NCBI GenBank assembly: GCA_027343695.1
Contig: DAHWKJ010000022.1
Location: 39,985 to 103,984 of the forward strand
From: Sulfobacillus sp.
GTDB taxonomy: Bacteria; Bacillota; Sulfobacillia; Sulfobacillales; Sulfobacillaceae
Direction of reading: 5' to 3'
DNA: 64,000 bases
Below the pieces are notes generated by a model. The model saw nothing but the letters and a program-made list of their open reading frames with translations, did no database searches and was not told where the DNA came from. Within the stretch, counting starts at the first letter, position 1, and the number at the start of each line of letters is the position of its first letter. A program made the translations under genes and the position numbers. Positions 1 to 8,495 of this stretch are shown piece by piece.

Positions 1-2
1 TG

Positions 3-773
3 ACCGCGGAGGAAGAAGTGACCCTCGCTAAACGCATTGAGGCAGGCGATGAAGAAGCCAAAAGAAAGCTTGCTGAGGCTAACCTTCGTTTGGTGGTGTC
101 TATTGCAAAGCGGTACGTGGGTCGGGGAATGCTGTTTTTGGATCTCATTCAGGAAGGTAACCTGGGCCTGATCAAGGCGGTCGAGAAATTCGACTATCGT
201 AAGGGCTATAAATTCAGCACTTATGCCACCTGGTGGATTCGTCAAGCTATCACTAGAGCGATTGCCGATCAAGCCCGCACAATCCGGATACCGGTCCATA
301 TGGTGGAAACCATTAATAAACTTATTCGCGTGCAACGTCAATTGCTGCAGGAATATGGTCGTGAACCAGCTCCAGAAGAAATTGCCAAAGAGATGGGCAT
401 TACGGTGGAACGGGTTCGTGAAATCTTGAAGGTGGCGCAAGAACCTGTATCGCTGGAAACCCCAATTGGGGAAGAGGAAGACTCCCACTTAGGGGACTTT
501 ATTGAGGATGAAGACGCTCCCGCCCCTGCGGAAGCAGCTGGGTATCAACTATTGAAGGAGCAGTTGGAAGAGGTGCTAGACACTTTAACCAATCGCGAGG
601 AAAAAGTGTTGCGGCTGCGGTTCGGGTTGAATGATGGGCGAGCCCGTACCTTGGAAGAAGTCGGCCAAGTATTTGGCGTTACACGCGAGCGAATCCGCCA
701 AATTGAGGCTAAGGCACTGCGAAAACTGCGACATCCGACGCGTAGTAAGAAACTTAAGGATTACCTCGACTAG
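3..773 (+). CDS. sigA: Primary RNA polymerase sigma factor SigA/RpoD (5' end outside window)
   Basis: This is the C-terminal 256 residues of the housekeeping sigma-70 factor, which directs core RNA polymerase to -35/-10 promoters. The frame is open to the window edge and already reads family sequence ([13 protein letters not shown]) before the first possible GTG at position 18, so the gene is cut by the window and does not start there. Region 2 is seen in [18 protein letters not shown] and in the -10-recognition and melting segment [13 protein letters not shown]. Region 4.2, the -35 reader, is the helix-turn-helix [20 protein letters not shown], followed by the usual basic tail ending in KDYLD. 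A strong hairpin follows the stop. The identification is essentially certain. Confidence 0.97.
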   Translation, partial: TAEEEVTLAKRIEAGDEEAKRKLAEANLRLVVSIAKRYVGRGMLFLDLIQEGNLGLIKAVEKFDYRKGYKFSTYATWWIRQAITRAIADQARTIRIPVHMVETINKLIRVQRQLLQEYGREPAPEEIAKEMGITVERVREILKVAQEPVSLETPIGEEEDSHLGDFIEDEDAPAPAEAAGYQLLKEQLEEVLDTLTNREEKVLRLRFGLNDGRARTLEEVGQVFGVTRERIRQIEAKALRKLRHPTRSKKLKDYLD

Positions 774-784
774 TTAGGAATCCG

Positions 785-821
785 AGGAGAGGCGATGCGG
801 TCGTCGCCTCTCCTTATCTTT
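785..821 (+). terminator. Probable intrinsic terminator of sigA
   Basis: A perfect 11-bp stem (785-795 with 804-814) closes an 8-base loop twelve bases after the sigA stop. It is followed by a weak T-rich stretch (TATCTTTG). The U-tract is poorer than in a textbook terminator. Confidence 0.75.
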
Positions 822-859
822 GTGTGCCATGGATCATGGGAAAACAGGGACGTCACGAA

Positions 860-888
860 TTCGCATAAAACCACGAACTCTGTATAAG
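860..888 (+). promoter_or_regulatory. Candidate sigma-A promoter for asnB
   Basis: TTCGCA (860-865) and TATAAG (883-888) are separated by 17 bases and lie about 95 bases before asnB. The leader after it holds a short hairpin (ACCTTC...GAAGGT). I looked for T-box landmarks there and did not find them. Confidence 0.45.
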
Positions 889-985
889 GGCATACTAACC
901 TAGTAAGAAATTTCTCATCAAACCTTCAAGTTTTTTACGAGAAGGTCTGTTAGCCTAGAGGCTGAGGCCGAGGAGGCACAAAAAC

Positions 986-2887
986 ATGTGTGGAATTGCA
1001 GGGGTATGGCGTAAGGATCGACCGGTCCAAATAGAAGAACTTCAAGGGATGCTAGGGGCCTTAGTCCACCGTGGACCCGATGACGAGGGGCGATTTGTTG
1101 AACGCAATCTCGGAATCGGGATGCGACGTTTGTCGATCATGGATGTGGCGCATGGGCAACAGCCATATTTCTCGGAAGATGGTCAAATTGTGGCGGTCTT
1201 TAACGGCGAACTCTACAATTACCCAGAATTACAAGCCATGGTAACAGATTCCGGCCATCGATTGACAAGCCATGCCGACGGTGAGGTGCTTGTCCATCTC
1301 TACGAGGAGTTTGGAGTCGACTTCGTGCACAAGATATCGGGAATGTTTGCCATTGCGCTATGGGACCGGGGGCGACAACACATGGTGTTGACTCGCGACC
1401 GTATTGGGCAAAAGCCTCTCTATCTATGGGAAACGCCCGAACGCTGGGCATTTGCGTCGGAGATTAAGGCTTTTTTATCGCTACCCGAATTTGATCCGGT
1501 TGTCGATCCCCATCTTTTACCGGCCTATTTGGCACACCGATTCGTGCCAGCTCCTCATACCCTTCTCAAAAATGTAACCAAATTAAGGCCGGGTGAAATT
1601 GTGGTGATGCATCGCGATGGCCGTCGACAACGCCGTCTTTACTGGGAACCGCGCATCGTCGAACCGGTGCGTTCCCAAGACATGACGTATTGGGTGGATC
1701 GCCTCGACGGGCTGCTGAGCGATGTCGTGACCAGTCATCTAGCATCGGATGTGCCGCTCGGCATATTTCTGTCCGGAGGACTCGATTCTAGTGTTTTAGC
1801 GGCGATGGCTGCCAAAAAGATGGACAACCCGATTGAAGCGTGGTCCGCATCGTTCCGGGATAACTATCCGGGATATGATGAGTTTGCCTGGGCTGAAAAA
1901 GTCGCGAGATCTGTCGGGGTGCCGATACATCGAGTCGAAGTCGATATGTCGATTTCGCCCGAACGGGTCAGAGAATTGGCTTACGTGTTAGATGAACCAA
2001 TGGCAGACCCTACGGTGTTGCCGTTAGACGGGGTGGCTCGAGCAGCAGCCACAAAAGAGACGGTCATGATCTCCGGCGAGGGCGCGGATGAAATTTTCGC
2101 GGGATACGCCGGATACGGAGAATCCCAGAGTCTGCATCGGGTGCGCCAAGTCCCGTCCTGGATCCGTCGGATATGGGCGCGCCAGGGGTGGCCCGGCAGC
2201 GGTGCCATGGCGCGAGCGGATATTCCAGTGGCAGACCGCTATCGAGGTGTAGGGTATACGTTCTCCCCTGAGGAACAGTCGGCGCTGCTGCATCCAGAAT
2301 GGATGCGATCGGATCGCCCGGGCGCCGTAGCGGAATATTGGAAGCAGAGCGAAGAATTGCCCGACCTTCAAGCGATGCAAGGATTCGACGTCAAATGGTT
2401 CTTGCCTGATGATGTGTTGCTTAAAGCAGACCGGATCGGAATGCATTATAATCTCGAGATTCGGGTTCCGTATTGCGACCATGATGTGGTCGATTTGGCC
2501 CTGGCGATTCCGTTAGCCTTGCGACGTGGTCGTGGTACCGACAAGCGGGTTCTGCGAGAGGTCGCTCGGCGGCATCTTCCCACTACGGTCGTGAACCGTC
2601 CTAAGAAGGGGTTTCCGACTCCACTCACCTCCCTATTAGGGGGGAAGTTATCGGAGATTTCCTGGGATACCTTGGTCGGCGAGCGTGCGACGAACCGGCA
2701 TTGGTTTCAAAAAGCTTATGTGGAAGAACTCCTCAGCCGAGTCGGTCCCGACCACCCGAATGCGGCACGTCAGGTGTACTCCCTATTGATGCTGGAATTG
2801 TGGATGCAAGAATTAGTCGAAGCCGGTCCCTCACAAGTGCGCCAACGGCAAGGCCAATATTATGGGTCTCCCACCTCGCCCATTTGA
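986..2887 (+). CDS. asnB: Asparagine synthetase, glutamine-hydrolysing
   Basis: The enzyme makes asparagine from aspartate, ATP and glutamine in the cytoplasm. The 633-residue product begins MCGIAGVW. Cys2 is the N-terminal nucleophile of the class II glutaminase domain, and LVHRGPDDEG and FNGELYN belong to the same domain. The synthetase half carries the PP-loop SGGLDSS from about residue 263, followed by GEGADEIFAGY. The length matches the AsnB family (about 600-640). The start has a GAGGAGG ribosome site nine bases upstream. The gene stands alone after sigA, and its last 28 bases overlap the end of a convergent small gene. Confidence in the class is high. Some AsnB-type proteins instead amidate peptides or cell-wall precursors, and that cannot be excluded from sequence alone. 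Confidence 0.93.
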   Translation: MCGIAGVWRKDRPVQIEELQGMLGALVHRGPDDEGRFVERNLGIGMRRLSIMDVAHGQQPYFSEDGQIVAVFNGELYNYPELQAMVTDSGHRLTSHADGEVLVHLYEEFGVDFVHKISGMFAIALWDRGRQHMVLTRDRIGQKPLYLWETPERWAFASEIKAFLSLPEFDPVVDPHLLPAYLAHRFVPAPHTLLKNVTKLRPGEIVVMHRDGRRQRRLYWEPRIVEPVRSQDMTYWVDRLDGLLSDVVTSHLASDVPLGIFLSGGLDSSVLAAMAAKKMDNPIEAWSASFRDNYPGYDEFAWAEKVARSVGVPIHRVEVDMSISPERVRELAYVLDEPMADPTVLPLDGVARAAATKETVMISGEGADEIFAGYAGYGESQSLHRVRQVPSWIRRIWARQGWPGSGAMARADIPVADRYRGVGYTFSPEEQSALLHPEWMRSDRPGAVAEYWKQSEELPDLQAMQGFDVKWFLPDDVLLKADRIGMHYNLEIRVPYCDHDVVDLALAIPLALRRGRGTDKRVLREVARRHLPTTVVNRPKKGFPTPLTSLLGGKLSEISWDTLVGERATNRHWFQKAYVEELLSRVGPDHPNAARQVYSLLMLELWMQELVEAGPSQVRQRQGQYYGSPTSPI

Positions 2888-3117
2888 TCCGCCGCCAACA
2901 ACGCGTTGCGCCAAAGCAACGGGGATGGTAACTGCCCGTGCATCGGAAAGCCTAAGGCGCCTTTGGCCTGGCGTATGATCAGGCCGACTTTCTCTTCTGC
3001 CGCGTGTAGTCGATAGACAAAGTAATCACAGTATTCCGGATCGCATTGTAAAAAGGCTGTTTCGGCTTGTTGCCATTCCAAAACGGCTTGTCTTAAGGCT
3101 TCTCGATAATTGTTCAT
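2860..3117 (-). CDS. Small DUF2508 (YaaL-like) protein
   Basis: The 85-residue protein is largely alpha-helical (EALRQAVLEWQQAETAFLQ, then YFVYRLHAAEEKVGLIIRQA). This pattern, with the D-P-E-x-x-D-Y-F-V-Y-R-L core, is that of the DUF2508 family found in spore-forming Firmicutes and often linked to recombination genes such as recR. The ATG at 3117 is preferred over upstream frame extension because it has a G-rich ribosome site (GGGGGGCG) eight bases away. Its 3' end overlaps asnB tail to tail by 28 bases. The function is unknown. Confidence 0.75.
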   Translation of the reverse strand: MNNYREALRQAVLEWQQAETAFLQCDPEYCDYFVYRLHAAEEKVGLIIRQAKGALGFPMHGQLPSPLLWRNALLAADQMGEVGDP

Positions 3118-3269
3118 GTGTATCGCCCCCCTATTATAGGAATATGCGAGAGACGCACCGTGTAGACTAACATTTTGCCGGGACTTCAGGTAGTCTATCA
3201 GTGACAAGATAAGGGAAGGGGCCCGGGACTCGCATGATGGTTCCGGGGCGCGAAAGGGGGACGAACCCG

Positions 3270-3611
3270 ATGACAGTGGTGGAGGCCATGAAAAATGAAC
3301 ACGGCTCCATGCTAAGAGAACTCAACCAGGCGGGGCCCACGGCATCGATGGACGTTAACGAGGCATTTTTAGGGCACCTCACGGATCATTTTGCTCAAGA
3401 GGAACGGGAACTCTACCCTATGGCTCAGGCCGCTGGATGGACCGGGGGCAGCGCGGTCACCGAACTTAGGTATCAACATCAAACTTTGCGCCAGAATTTT
3501 AAGGAATCGGTGCAAAACCGAGAATCCTGGGAGCGGTTCGGCCAACAGGTCCGCGAGCACTTTTCCGCGGAAGAGCTACTGGTATTCCCCTTGGTGGAAG
3601 GCCAGGGCTAG
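3270..3611 (+). CDS. Hemerythrin-like HHE domain protein
   Basis: This 113-residue four-helix protein belongs to the hemerythrin/HHE cation-binding family, which uses His and carboxylate ligands to hold a di-iron centre for oxygen or NO sensing, or for iron handling. Visible ligands in helical order are NEHGSM, HLTDHFAQEERELYP, YQHQTL and REHFSAEELLVFP. The start at 3270 has GGGGG eight bases upstream and is preferred over an ATG at 3234, which adds a basic stretch without family sequence. It is a single-gene unit convergent with a serine hydrolase, and the two share a bidirectional hairpin. The exact ligand and role are not decided by sequence. Confidence 0.85.
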   Translation: MTVVEAMKNEHGSMLRELNQAGPTASMDVNEAFLGHLTDHFAQEERELYPMAQAAGWTGGSAVTELRYQHQTLRQNFKESVQNRESWERFGQQVREHFSAEELLVFPLVEGQG

Positions 3612-3643
3612 GTCAAGCGCGTGAAGGGGGGGCAAGACCGAGC

Positions 3644-3675
3644 AAAAAACCGGGGCTGAACCATGGCGCCCGGTT
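3644..3675. terminator. Bidirectional terminator between convergent genes
   Basis: A 7-bp stem AACCGGG/CCCGGTT (3648-3654 with 3669-3675) lies between the hemerythrin gene and the serine hydrolase. Read on the minus strand, the stem runs into six T residues, so it is a good terminator for the serine hydrolase. The plus-strand tail (CTTTG) is weaker. Confidence 0.75.
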
Positions 3676-3699
3676 CTTTGCTGGGTGGGGATATGCGGG

Positions 3700-5478
3700 T
3701 TATTCGGCATTCCAGACGAATTGTGACACGGTGTCTAAGGTCTGAATGCCATACGCCTCCGACGGGTTATTGTGGGACAGAATGGCCACCACATAGTTCC
3801 GCCCGCCACCGACGACGTGCCCAATGCTATTGATTTCCCAACCGGCGGCGCCAATGGGTAACCATCCATTTTTAAGCGCCACAGTGCTTCCCTGGACGGG
3901 GCCCGTCGACACTCCCCAGGCTTCCCAGCCAATCACGTGTTGCATCAGGTTCAAGGCATATGTCTGTGACCCGGCGGTCAAGACATTATTGGGATAACTT
4001 AATAGTTTAAGTAAAGCCACCTGGTCGGCTGCGGTGGTCTCGGTCAGGCCCCAATAACCTCCTTTGCCAGGGACAGTAGCCGTCATTCCCGCCGCCTGGA
4101 GAAAGGCTTCAATCCCTGCCGAACGCCCTGCGGCATCCCACAAGGACGTCGCCGCCGAATTGCTACTATCTTCGATCATCGGAATCATAAGAGACTGTTC
4201 CTGGGTCGTCAAGGGTCTTCCCGACTTCTGGGATTGCCAGAGCAGCGTCGACATAATCGTGGCTTTGACAATACTGGCGGTATCGAAGCTCAACCCAGGG
4301 TTATACGTATAGGTAGCCCCCGTGTTGGCATTATAGACCGCTACCGAGACGACGGACTGTCTAGTCGCCAGATATTGCGTAAAGGCACTTCCAAAGGGAT
4401 TTCCGACTCCGACCGGGAATGTTAGGGATGGTGCTGTTAGGTCCTTTGCGGCTTCATTAAGTAGTTGGATGATAGCGGAATGCTCGGTAATTTGGGTGAA
4501 CAGTCCACGATGAAGATAAGAGGTTGCCGCGGTGACAGCGGCTTGGGCTTGGCCATAGCCTGACCATTGGCTGGTCGCATGACTTAATTGGGCTTTCAGG
4601 CCGGATAAGGCCGTTACCACGTCTTGAGGCTGATTACTTTCGAGCCCGTCGCTGACTTGGCCTAATATCTGCAACAGTTGAGCCGTGGTGGGGGGCTGGA
4701 GTCCTTGGAGCGCTTCTGTAAGAGTATTCATCATGGTGTGGTACCCCGAAAGTTCGTGTGGCGGGGACGTCGCCAAATAAGTGTTAGCTTGGGTCAGGGC
4801 ATCTTTAGCGGTCGTGACCCCTTGCCAATAGGCACCGGCACTATTGAGGTGTGTTTGTAACGACTCAACATCTTGGAGAACATTACGGGGCTCATTATTC
4901 GTCAAACCACCTCCGACTGAGGAAAGCTGATGAAGGGTTGCTTCCCAGGTTTGGTACTGGGACTGCCAGGTTTTAATTTTAGCGGTCAGTTGGGAGGGCG
5001 TGGTGGCTGTCGTTACTTCTTGGTGGACTTGTGGAGCACTGAGTGTTGCGAACTTGCCTTCTATGGTGACCACACGGTTACCCCACGTCAGGGCGAGTTG
5101 ACGTTCATTGTGCATATCCTGACCCAGCAGATGAGCGCTGGAACTCTGAAGGGTAGAAAGTTTAGCCGGTACACCCGATAGAGCCCCAAAATAGGTGGCG
5201 GGTAATAGTAAGACATGCGCACTTTGGATGCGCGATAGGTCTTGACGCAGCGTACGCAGGACGGTCGGAGCCACACCTAAACTTTGATCTCGGGATAACC
5301 GCGCCTGGATTTGGGTCTCTGCGGTTAAGGCTTGTGCGGCATTTTGGTGCATCCAGAGGCCGAGGCTGCCTCCTAGTACCGAGACTCCTAACACCGAGGC
5401 GGTGACGGGCCAAGGCCAAGCCGTTTTCTTTTTCGAGCGCACCGAAACCTTGGGTTCTGGGATGCGTGGACTAATCAT
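3700..5478 (-). CDS. Membrane-anchored serine hydrolase, class A beta-lactamase-like
   Basis: This is a 592-residue extracytoplasmic protein. Residues 1-20 are basic, about 23-44 form a single membrane anchor (VTASVLGVSVLGG), and about 45-350 are helical and Ser/Thr/Gln-rich. The last 220 residues match the beta-lactamase class A fold. S402-I-V-K405 is the SxxK nucleophile motif, DSSNSAA supplies SxN, and LKNGWLP stands where class A has KTG. The general-base Glu of true class A beta-lactamases is not obvious, so a DD-peptidase or esterase-type role on the wall is as likely as antibiotic hydrolysis. The ATG at 5478 has GCAGGAGG ten bases upstream. It is monocistronic, divergent from the ABC-F gene, and ends at a U-tract terminator. 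Confidence 0.8.
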   Translation of the reverse strand: MISPRIPEPKVSVRSKKKTAWPWPVTASVLGVSVLGGSLGLWMHQNAAQALTAETQIQARLSRDQSLGVAPTVLRTLRQDLSRIQSAHVLLLPATYFGALSGVPAKLSTLQSSSAHLLGQDMHNERQLALTWGNRVVTIEGKFATLSAPQVHQEVTTATTPSQLTAKIKTWQSQYQTWEATLHQLSSVGGGLTNNEPRNVLQDVESLQTHLNSAGAYWQGVTTAKDALTQANTYLATSPPHELSGYHTMMNTLTEALQGLQPPTTAQLLQILGQVSDGLESNQPQDVVTALSGLKAQLSHATSQWSGYGQAQAAVTAATSYLHRGLFTQITEHSAIIQLLNEAAKDLTAPSLTFPVGVGNPFGSAFTQYLATRQSVVSVAVYNANTGATYTYNPGLSFDTASIVKATIMSTLLWQSQKSGRPLTTQEQSLMIPMIEDSSNSAATSLWDAAGRSAGIEAFLQAAGMTATVPGKGGYWGLTETTAADQVALLKLLSYPNNVLTAGSQTYALNLMQHVIGWEAWGVSTGPVQGSTVALKNGWLPIGAAGWEINSIGHVVGGGRNYVVAILSHNNPSEAYGIQTLDTVSQFVWNAE

Positions 5479-5800
5479 AGGGTATCGCCTCCTGCTGTTC
5501 TTACCTCTATAACGTCAGGAATCCCACGGAGGTTACAGCAAACGGCATAAATGACAAAAATTGGGACAAGCGTGCAGAAACGACTCGACATTGGAGACTG
5601 ACGTTGACCCCTATCGTTACTGACGTAACGTTAATCGAGGAGAAAAGGTGACCACCGACGGGAATGTGATGGGATGTCCCGTGCGATCGACAGGATTTGC
5701 GTGGGTGCCCGCGTGGTGAGATAGAGATGGTAAAGCCGGTTAGTACCCGTTAGAATGAGCAGCAAGCGGCACTGGTCACGATAGAGGGGATGGTGTCAAC
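5479..5800. promoter_or_regulatory. Divergent intergenic region with an inverted repeat
   Basis: This 322-base gap separates the serine hydrolase and the ABC-F leader. It contains a perfect 6-bp inverted repeat with a 4-base spacer, CGTTAC-TGAC-GTAACG (5615-5630), which could be an operator. A weak -35 TTGCGT (5697-5702) with GATAGA 17 bases later could be the ABC-F promoter. I see no gene here. Confidence 0.35.
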
Positions 5801-5830
5801 ATGAAGTTTTCAGCCCACATCAAATCCTAA
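5801..5830 (+). CDS. Nine-residue leader peptide upstream of the ABC-F gene
   Basis: ATG at 5801 opens the short frame MKFSAHIKS and stops at TAA (5828-5830). It has an AGAGGGG ribosome site about 11 bases upstream. Its stop codon abuts the 5' arm of a terminator hairpin. This arrangement, leader peptide then terminator then ABC-F gene, is the layout of ribosome-mediated attenuators known for antibiotic-resistance ABC-F genes. Whether it is translated is inferred. Confidence 0.55.
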   Translation: MKFSAHIKS

Positions 5831-5862
5831 GGGGCCACAACGGATGTGGACGGCCCCTTTTT
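5831..5862 (+). terminator. Attenuator-type terminator ahead of the ABC-F gene
   Basis: GGGGCC (5831-5836) pairs with GGCCCC (5852-5857), with a competing or coaxial inner pairing CCACA/TGTGG (5835-5839 with 5845-5849). Five T residues follow (5858-5862). It sits between the leader peptide and the ribosome site of the ABC-F gene, so it is positioned to abort transcription conditionally. Confidence 0.7.
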
Positions 5863-5878
5863 GTGGGGTGATAATTTG

Positions 5879-7243
5879 TTGCGATTATCGAATATAACCA
5901 AACAGATCGACGGCGTGAACTTGTATCAGAAGGTTTCTCTGACTGCGGAAGCTGGAGAACCGATTGCCCTTATCGGCGCCAACGGCACCGGTAAGACTAC
6001 TCTGCTAAAAATCCTCGCCGGGGCATTGCGTCCCGACCAGGGATCGATCCGGAACCCTTTCGGCGATCCGGCATGGTACCACGACCCCGATCCAGGACTC
6101 ACTGGCTCGTGGGGACAACGAGCCTGGATGACCCTTGAGGCATGCCTCAGAACCGACCCCCGATTCATCTTGCTGGACGAACCGACTCGACATTTGGATG
6201 ACACCCATCAAGAAGCGCTAGCCCGATGGCTGTTGCGATTAAGCCATAGCCTACAAATCATTGTCAGCCACGACCTGGCGTTTTTAAACCAGGTGGCTAC
6301 ACGCACTTGGTGGATCCGCAATCACGTCATTGAAGACTTTGGCGGCCCTCCAGAATTTGCGCTTCAGATGGTGGAACAGCAAGAACAGGCCTATCGACGC
6401 GCCTTTGAGGCCCAAGAACGGGAGACCAGAAGGCTATTTACAGACATTCAAGCGACTAAAGAGCAGGCGAGGCGGACCGAATCCGGGACTATCGACAGTG
6501 GTCAACGGCGTCTGGCAAAAAAGGTTGCCAAAAAAGCTAAGAGTCGGGAGATGCGTTTGACGCATCGCATGGAATCTGAGGAGTACCTAAAAGCGCCCTT
6601 AGATGCCCATTCGCTACGCTTTACTTGGGACCATATAGAAGTCGTGCCCCGGGTGGTGTGGCGGGTAGAGGATGGGGAGGTGGGGTGGACGCATCCGCTG
6701 CTTCGCCATCTCTGGTTGACCCTTAAGGGCGGTGATCGTGTTCGGGTAACGGGACCTAATGGAAGCGGCAAGACGTCTTTACTCGGCGCCATGTGTGGAA
6801 ATGTTGGACGCCGCGCCGGGTATTTTCACGGGCCACTCGGGACCATAGGCCGACTTTATCAAGTGGTAGATGCTGAAACGACGGATGTCTTGACCTATTT
6901 TAGACGAGGCATCCGGCTTCCGATGGGGCGCGACCGCGCCTGGCTGCAAGCCTATGGTTTTAGTGCGAAACACTTGTCCCAACAGGTATCTGAGTTAAGC
7001 GATGGGGAACGCATGCGGTTAAACCTCTCGCGCCTCACCGCGACGGGGGTACCCACGCTCATTCTGGATGAACCGGAACATCATCTTGATGAGGATAGTT
7101 TAGAGGCCATTTGCCGCGGGCTTAGGCGATATCCCGGAACGTTGGTGGTGGTATCTCACCACGAGACGCTATGTAATAGTTTAGGTCTTAGCATTCGATG
7201 GCACGTGGATCAGGGCACCGTGGCGGTTACCTCGGTACCCTAA
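5879..7243 (+). CDS. ABC-F family ATPase, putative ribosome-protection type
   Basis: The protein has two ATP-binding domains and no membrane segment, as in ABC-F translation factors. Domain 1 has Walker A GANGTGKTT and Walker B FILLDEPTRHLD. Domain 2 has Walker A GPNGSGKTS, signature LSDGERMRLNLSRL and Walker B LILDEPEHHLD. They are joined by a charged linker (about residues 175-240) of the kind that reaches toward the P-site tRNA. Domain 1 is unusually short: only about 55 residues separate its Walker A and B, the Arm subdomain is absent and the signature is degenerate (GSWGQRAW). I chose TTG 5879 (or the adjacent TTG 5876), with GGGGTG about 8 bases upstream. The GTG at 5846 lies inside the terminator hairpin. 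The leader suggests antibiotic-induced expression. Substrate drugs are unknown. Confidence 0.85.
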   Translation: MRLSNITKQIDGVNLYQKVSLTAEAGEPIALIGANGTGKTTLLKILAGALRPDQGSIRNPFGDPAWYHDPDPGLTGSWGQRAWMTLEACLRTDPRFILLDEPTRHLDDTHQEALARWLLRLSHSLQIIVSHDLAFLNQVATRTWWIRNHVIEDFGGPPEFALQMVEQQEQAYRRAFEAQERETRRLFTDIQATKEQARRTESGTIDSGQRRLAKKVAKKAKSREMRLTHRMESEEYLKAPLDAHSLRFTWDHIEVVPRVVWRVEDGEVGWTHPLLRHLWLTLKGGDRVRVTGPNGSGKTSLLGAMCGNVGRRAGYFHGPLGTIGRLYQVVDAETTDVLTYFRRGIRLPMGRDRAWLQAYGFSAKHLSQQVSELSDGERMRLNLSRLTATGVPTLILDEPEHHLDEDSLEAICRGLRRYPGTLVVVSHHETLCNSLGLSIRWHVDQGTVAVTSVP

Positions 7244-7253
7244 ATCGGGGTGA

Positions 7254-7598
7254 CTAGGGCTTTATATAGGCGAATCCGGCCTGTTGCTGCGTCACTAATC
7301 GTCCCATGGCCGACGGCACGACCATGGCGTGCGGCAGCAAGTCGGACTCGTCAATATGTTTGGCCCGCATGGTATTGTGACACACGGAGACCTGGAGCCC
7401 CTGCTCTTGAAGGTTTTGAACCTCTTCTAGGTAGGGATTGCTTTTCATGAGAGCTATGGAGATAGCATCTCCTTGAACGACGAGTTCGACGGGAAGATCG
7501 GGCATTTCACGGATTAAATTCTTTACGTTACGCAACACGGCCCCCTGTTTGGCGGAGCTCGATTCATTAATGTGAACTACAACACCCGGAGATGGCAT
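7254..7598 (-). CDS. DsrE-family protein (COG1416-like)
   Basis: This 114-residue soluble protein has the alternating beta/alpha pattern of the DsrE/DsrF-like fold: VVVHINESS, VELVVQGDAIS, LQVSVCHNTM and AMVVPSAMGRLV. The Cys in VCHNTM sits where this family often keeps a conserved cysteine. DsrE proteins carry sulfane sulfur in some sulfur oxidisers, but the COG1416 branch has no proven reaction. AGGAGG precedes the ATG by seven bases. It is convergent with the ABC-F gene with only ten bases between them. A sulfur-transfer role would suit a Sulfobacillus-like host but is inference. Confidence 0.75.
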   Translation of the reverse strand: MPSPGVVVHINESSSAKQGAVLRNVKNLIREMPDLPVELVVQGDAISIALMKSNPYLEEVQNLQEQGLQVSVCHNTMRAKHIDESDLLPHAMVVPSAMGRLVTQQQAGFAYIKP

Positions 7599-7784
7599 GA
7601 GAGACCTCCTCGTAAGGAATCCAATGGATCGGCTTCATATTACTCAGAGCAATTATACCGTGCAAGTAGACCATAACTCAAAAACAGTCTCCCCAAGAGG
7701 CCTCTGGTGGCTGTTCCCGGCGTCAATTGGCACCCCCCCTATCGGTGTTGGATAGAATTGGGTAAAATGGAGAGGATAGCATGG

Positions 7785-8309
7785 ATGATCGGGGGATATG
7801 GAATGCCTGAAGGGCCGGACTTAACCATTATTCGCCACTTGAAGTCTAAGGGTCGGTATCAGGAAGCCAAGGATCAGCTGGCTGCATGGTTGGAGGCTGA
7901 AGGAGATAATCCACGATTGGTGCTGGAGATGGCATTTACTCTGGATAATCTCGGCGAAGAAATGGAGGCCATCGGATACTACCAACGAGCTTTTGATCTT
8001 GGACTCGATATCAGCCAAAGGGCGGACGCTTACATTGGGCTTGGGAGTAGTCTAAAAGTGTTAGGAAGAACCTGGGAATCTCGCAAGGTGCTGGAAGAGG
8101 GACTGGCCGAATTCCCGAGTCATCCCAGTATGCGTGTCTTTTATGGTTTAACGCTGTTTCAAGATGGTAACCCAGCTGATGCGCTCCGCCAAATATTAGA
8201 GGTGACCATTCGAGAAGTCACGCACACGGAGTTCACGCCATACCGCAAAACCCTTCAGTACTATTGCGATCACCTGACGGAATCCTGGCCGGTGCCGTCG
8301 AAAGACTAG
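7785..8309 (+). CDS. Tetratricopeptide-repeat protein
   Basis: The 174-residue protein is made of TPR-like helical pairs: RYQEAKDQLAAWLEAEGDNP, EEMEAIGYYQRAFDLGL, DAYIGLGSSLKVLGRTWESRK and VFYGLTLFQDGNPADALRQ. TPR domains act as protein-binding scaffolds. The shape (about 170 residues, no signal peptide) resembles the small cytoplasmic TPR proteins of Firmicutes. ATG 7785 has GGAGAGG nine bases upstream, whereas ATG 7803 has GGGGG eight bases away and is the alternative. It lies upstream of darA on the same strand with a 186-base gap. No specific partner can be named. Confidence 0.75.
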   Translation: MIGGYGMPEGPDLTIIRHLKSKGRYQEAKDQLAAWLEAEGDNPRLVLEMAFTLDNLGEEMEAIGYYQRAFDLGLDISQRADAYIGLGSSLKVLGRTWESRKVLEEGLAEFPSHPSMRVFYGLTLFQDGNPADALRQILEVTIREVTHTEFTPYRKTLQYYCDHLTESWPVPSKD

Positions 8310-8495
8310 GAATGTCGCGACGGGCTAAAATCTACTAGCTCTTACTGCGGGTTACTAATTCATTTGGGCCACGGATGCGATCGTGGTGACTGGACTCGCT
8401 TACAAATTTTGTGATATTTTGGGGGAACGCATAGGATTTCTGTGAGTGCCACACGGCTCATAGTGGCCGTGACCCACACCAGGAGGCCTCAAATC

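Noticed and set aside
889..985. Possible T-box riboswitch before asnB
   Set aside because: I looked for the AGNRT-like and TGG-containing landmarks and did not find them. Only a short hairpin is present.
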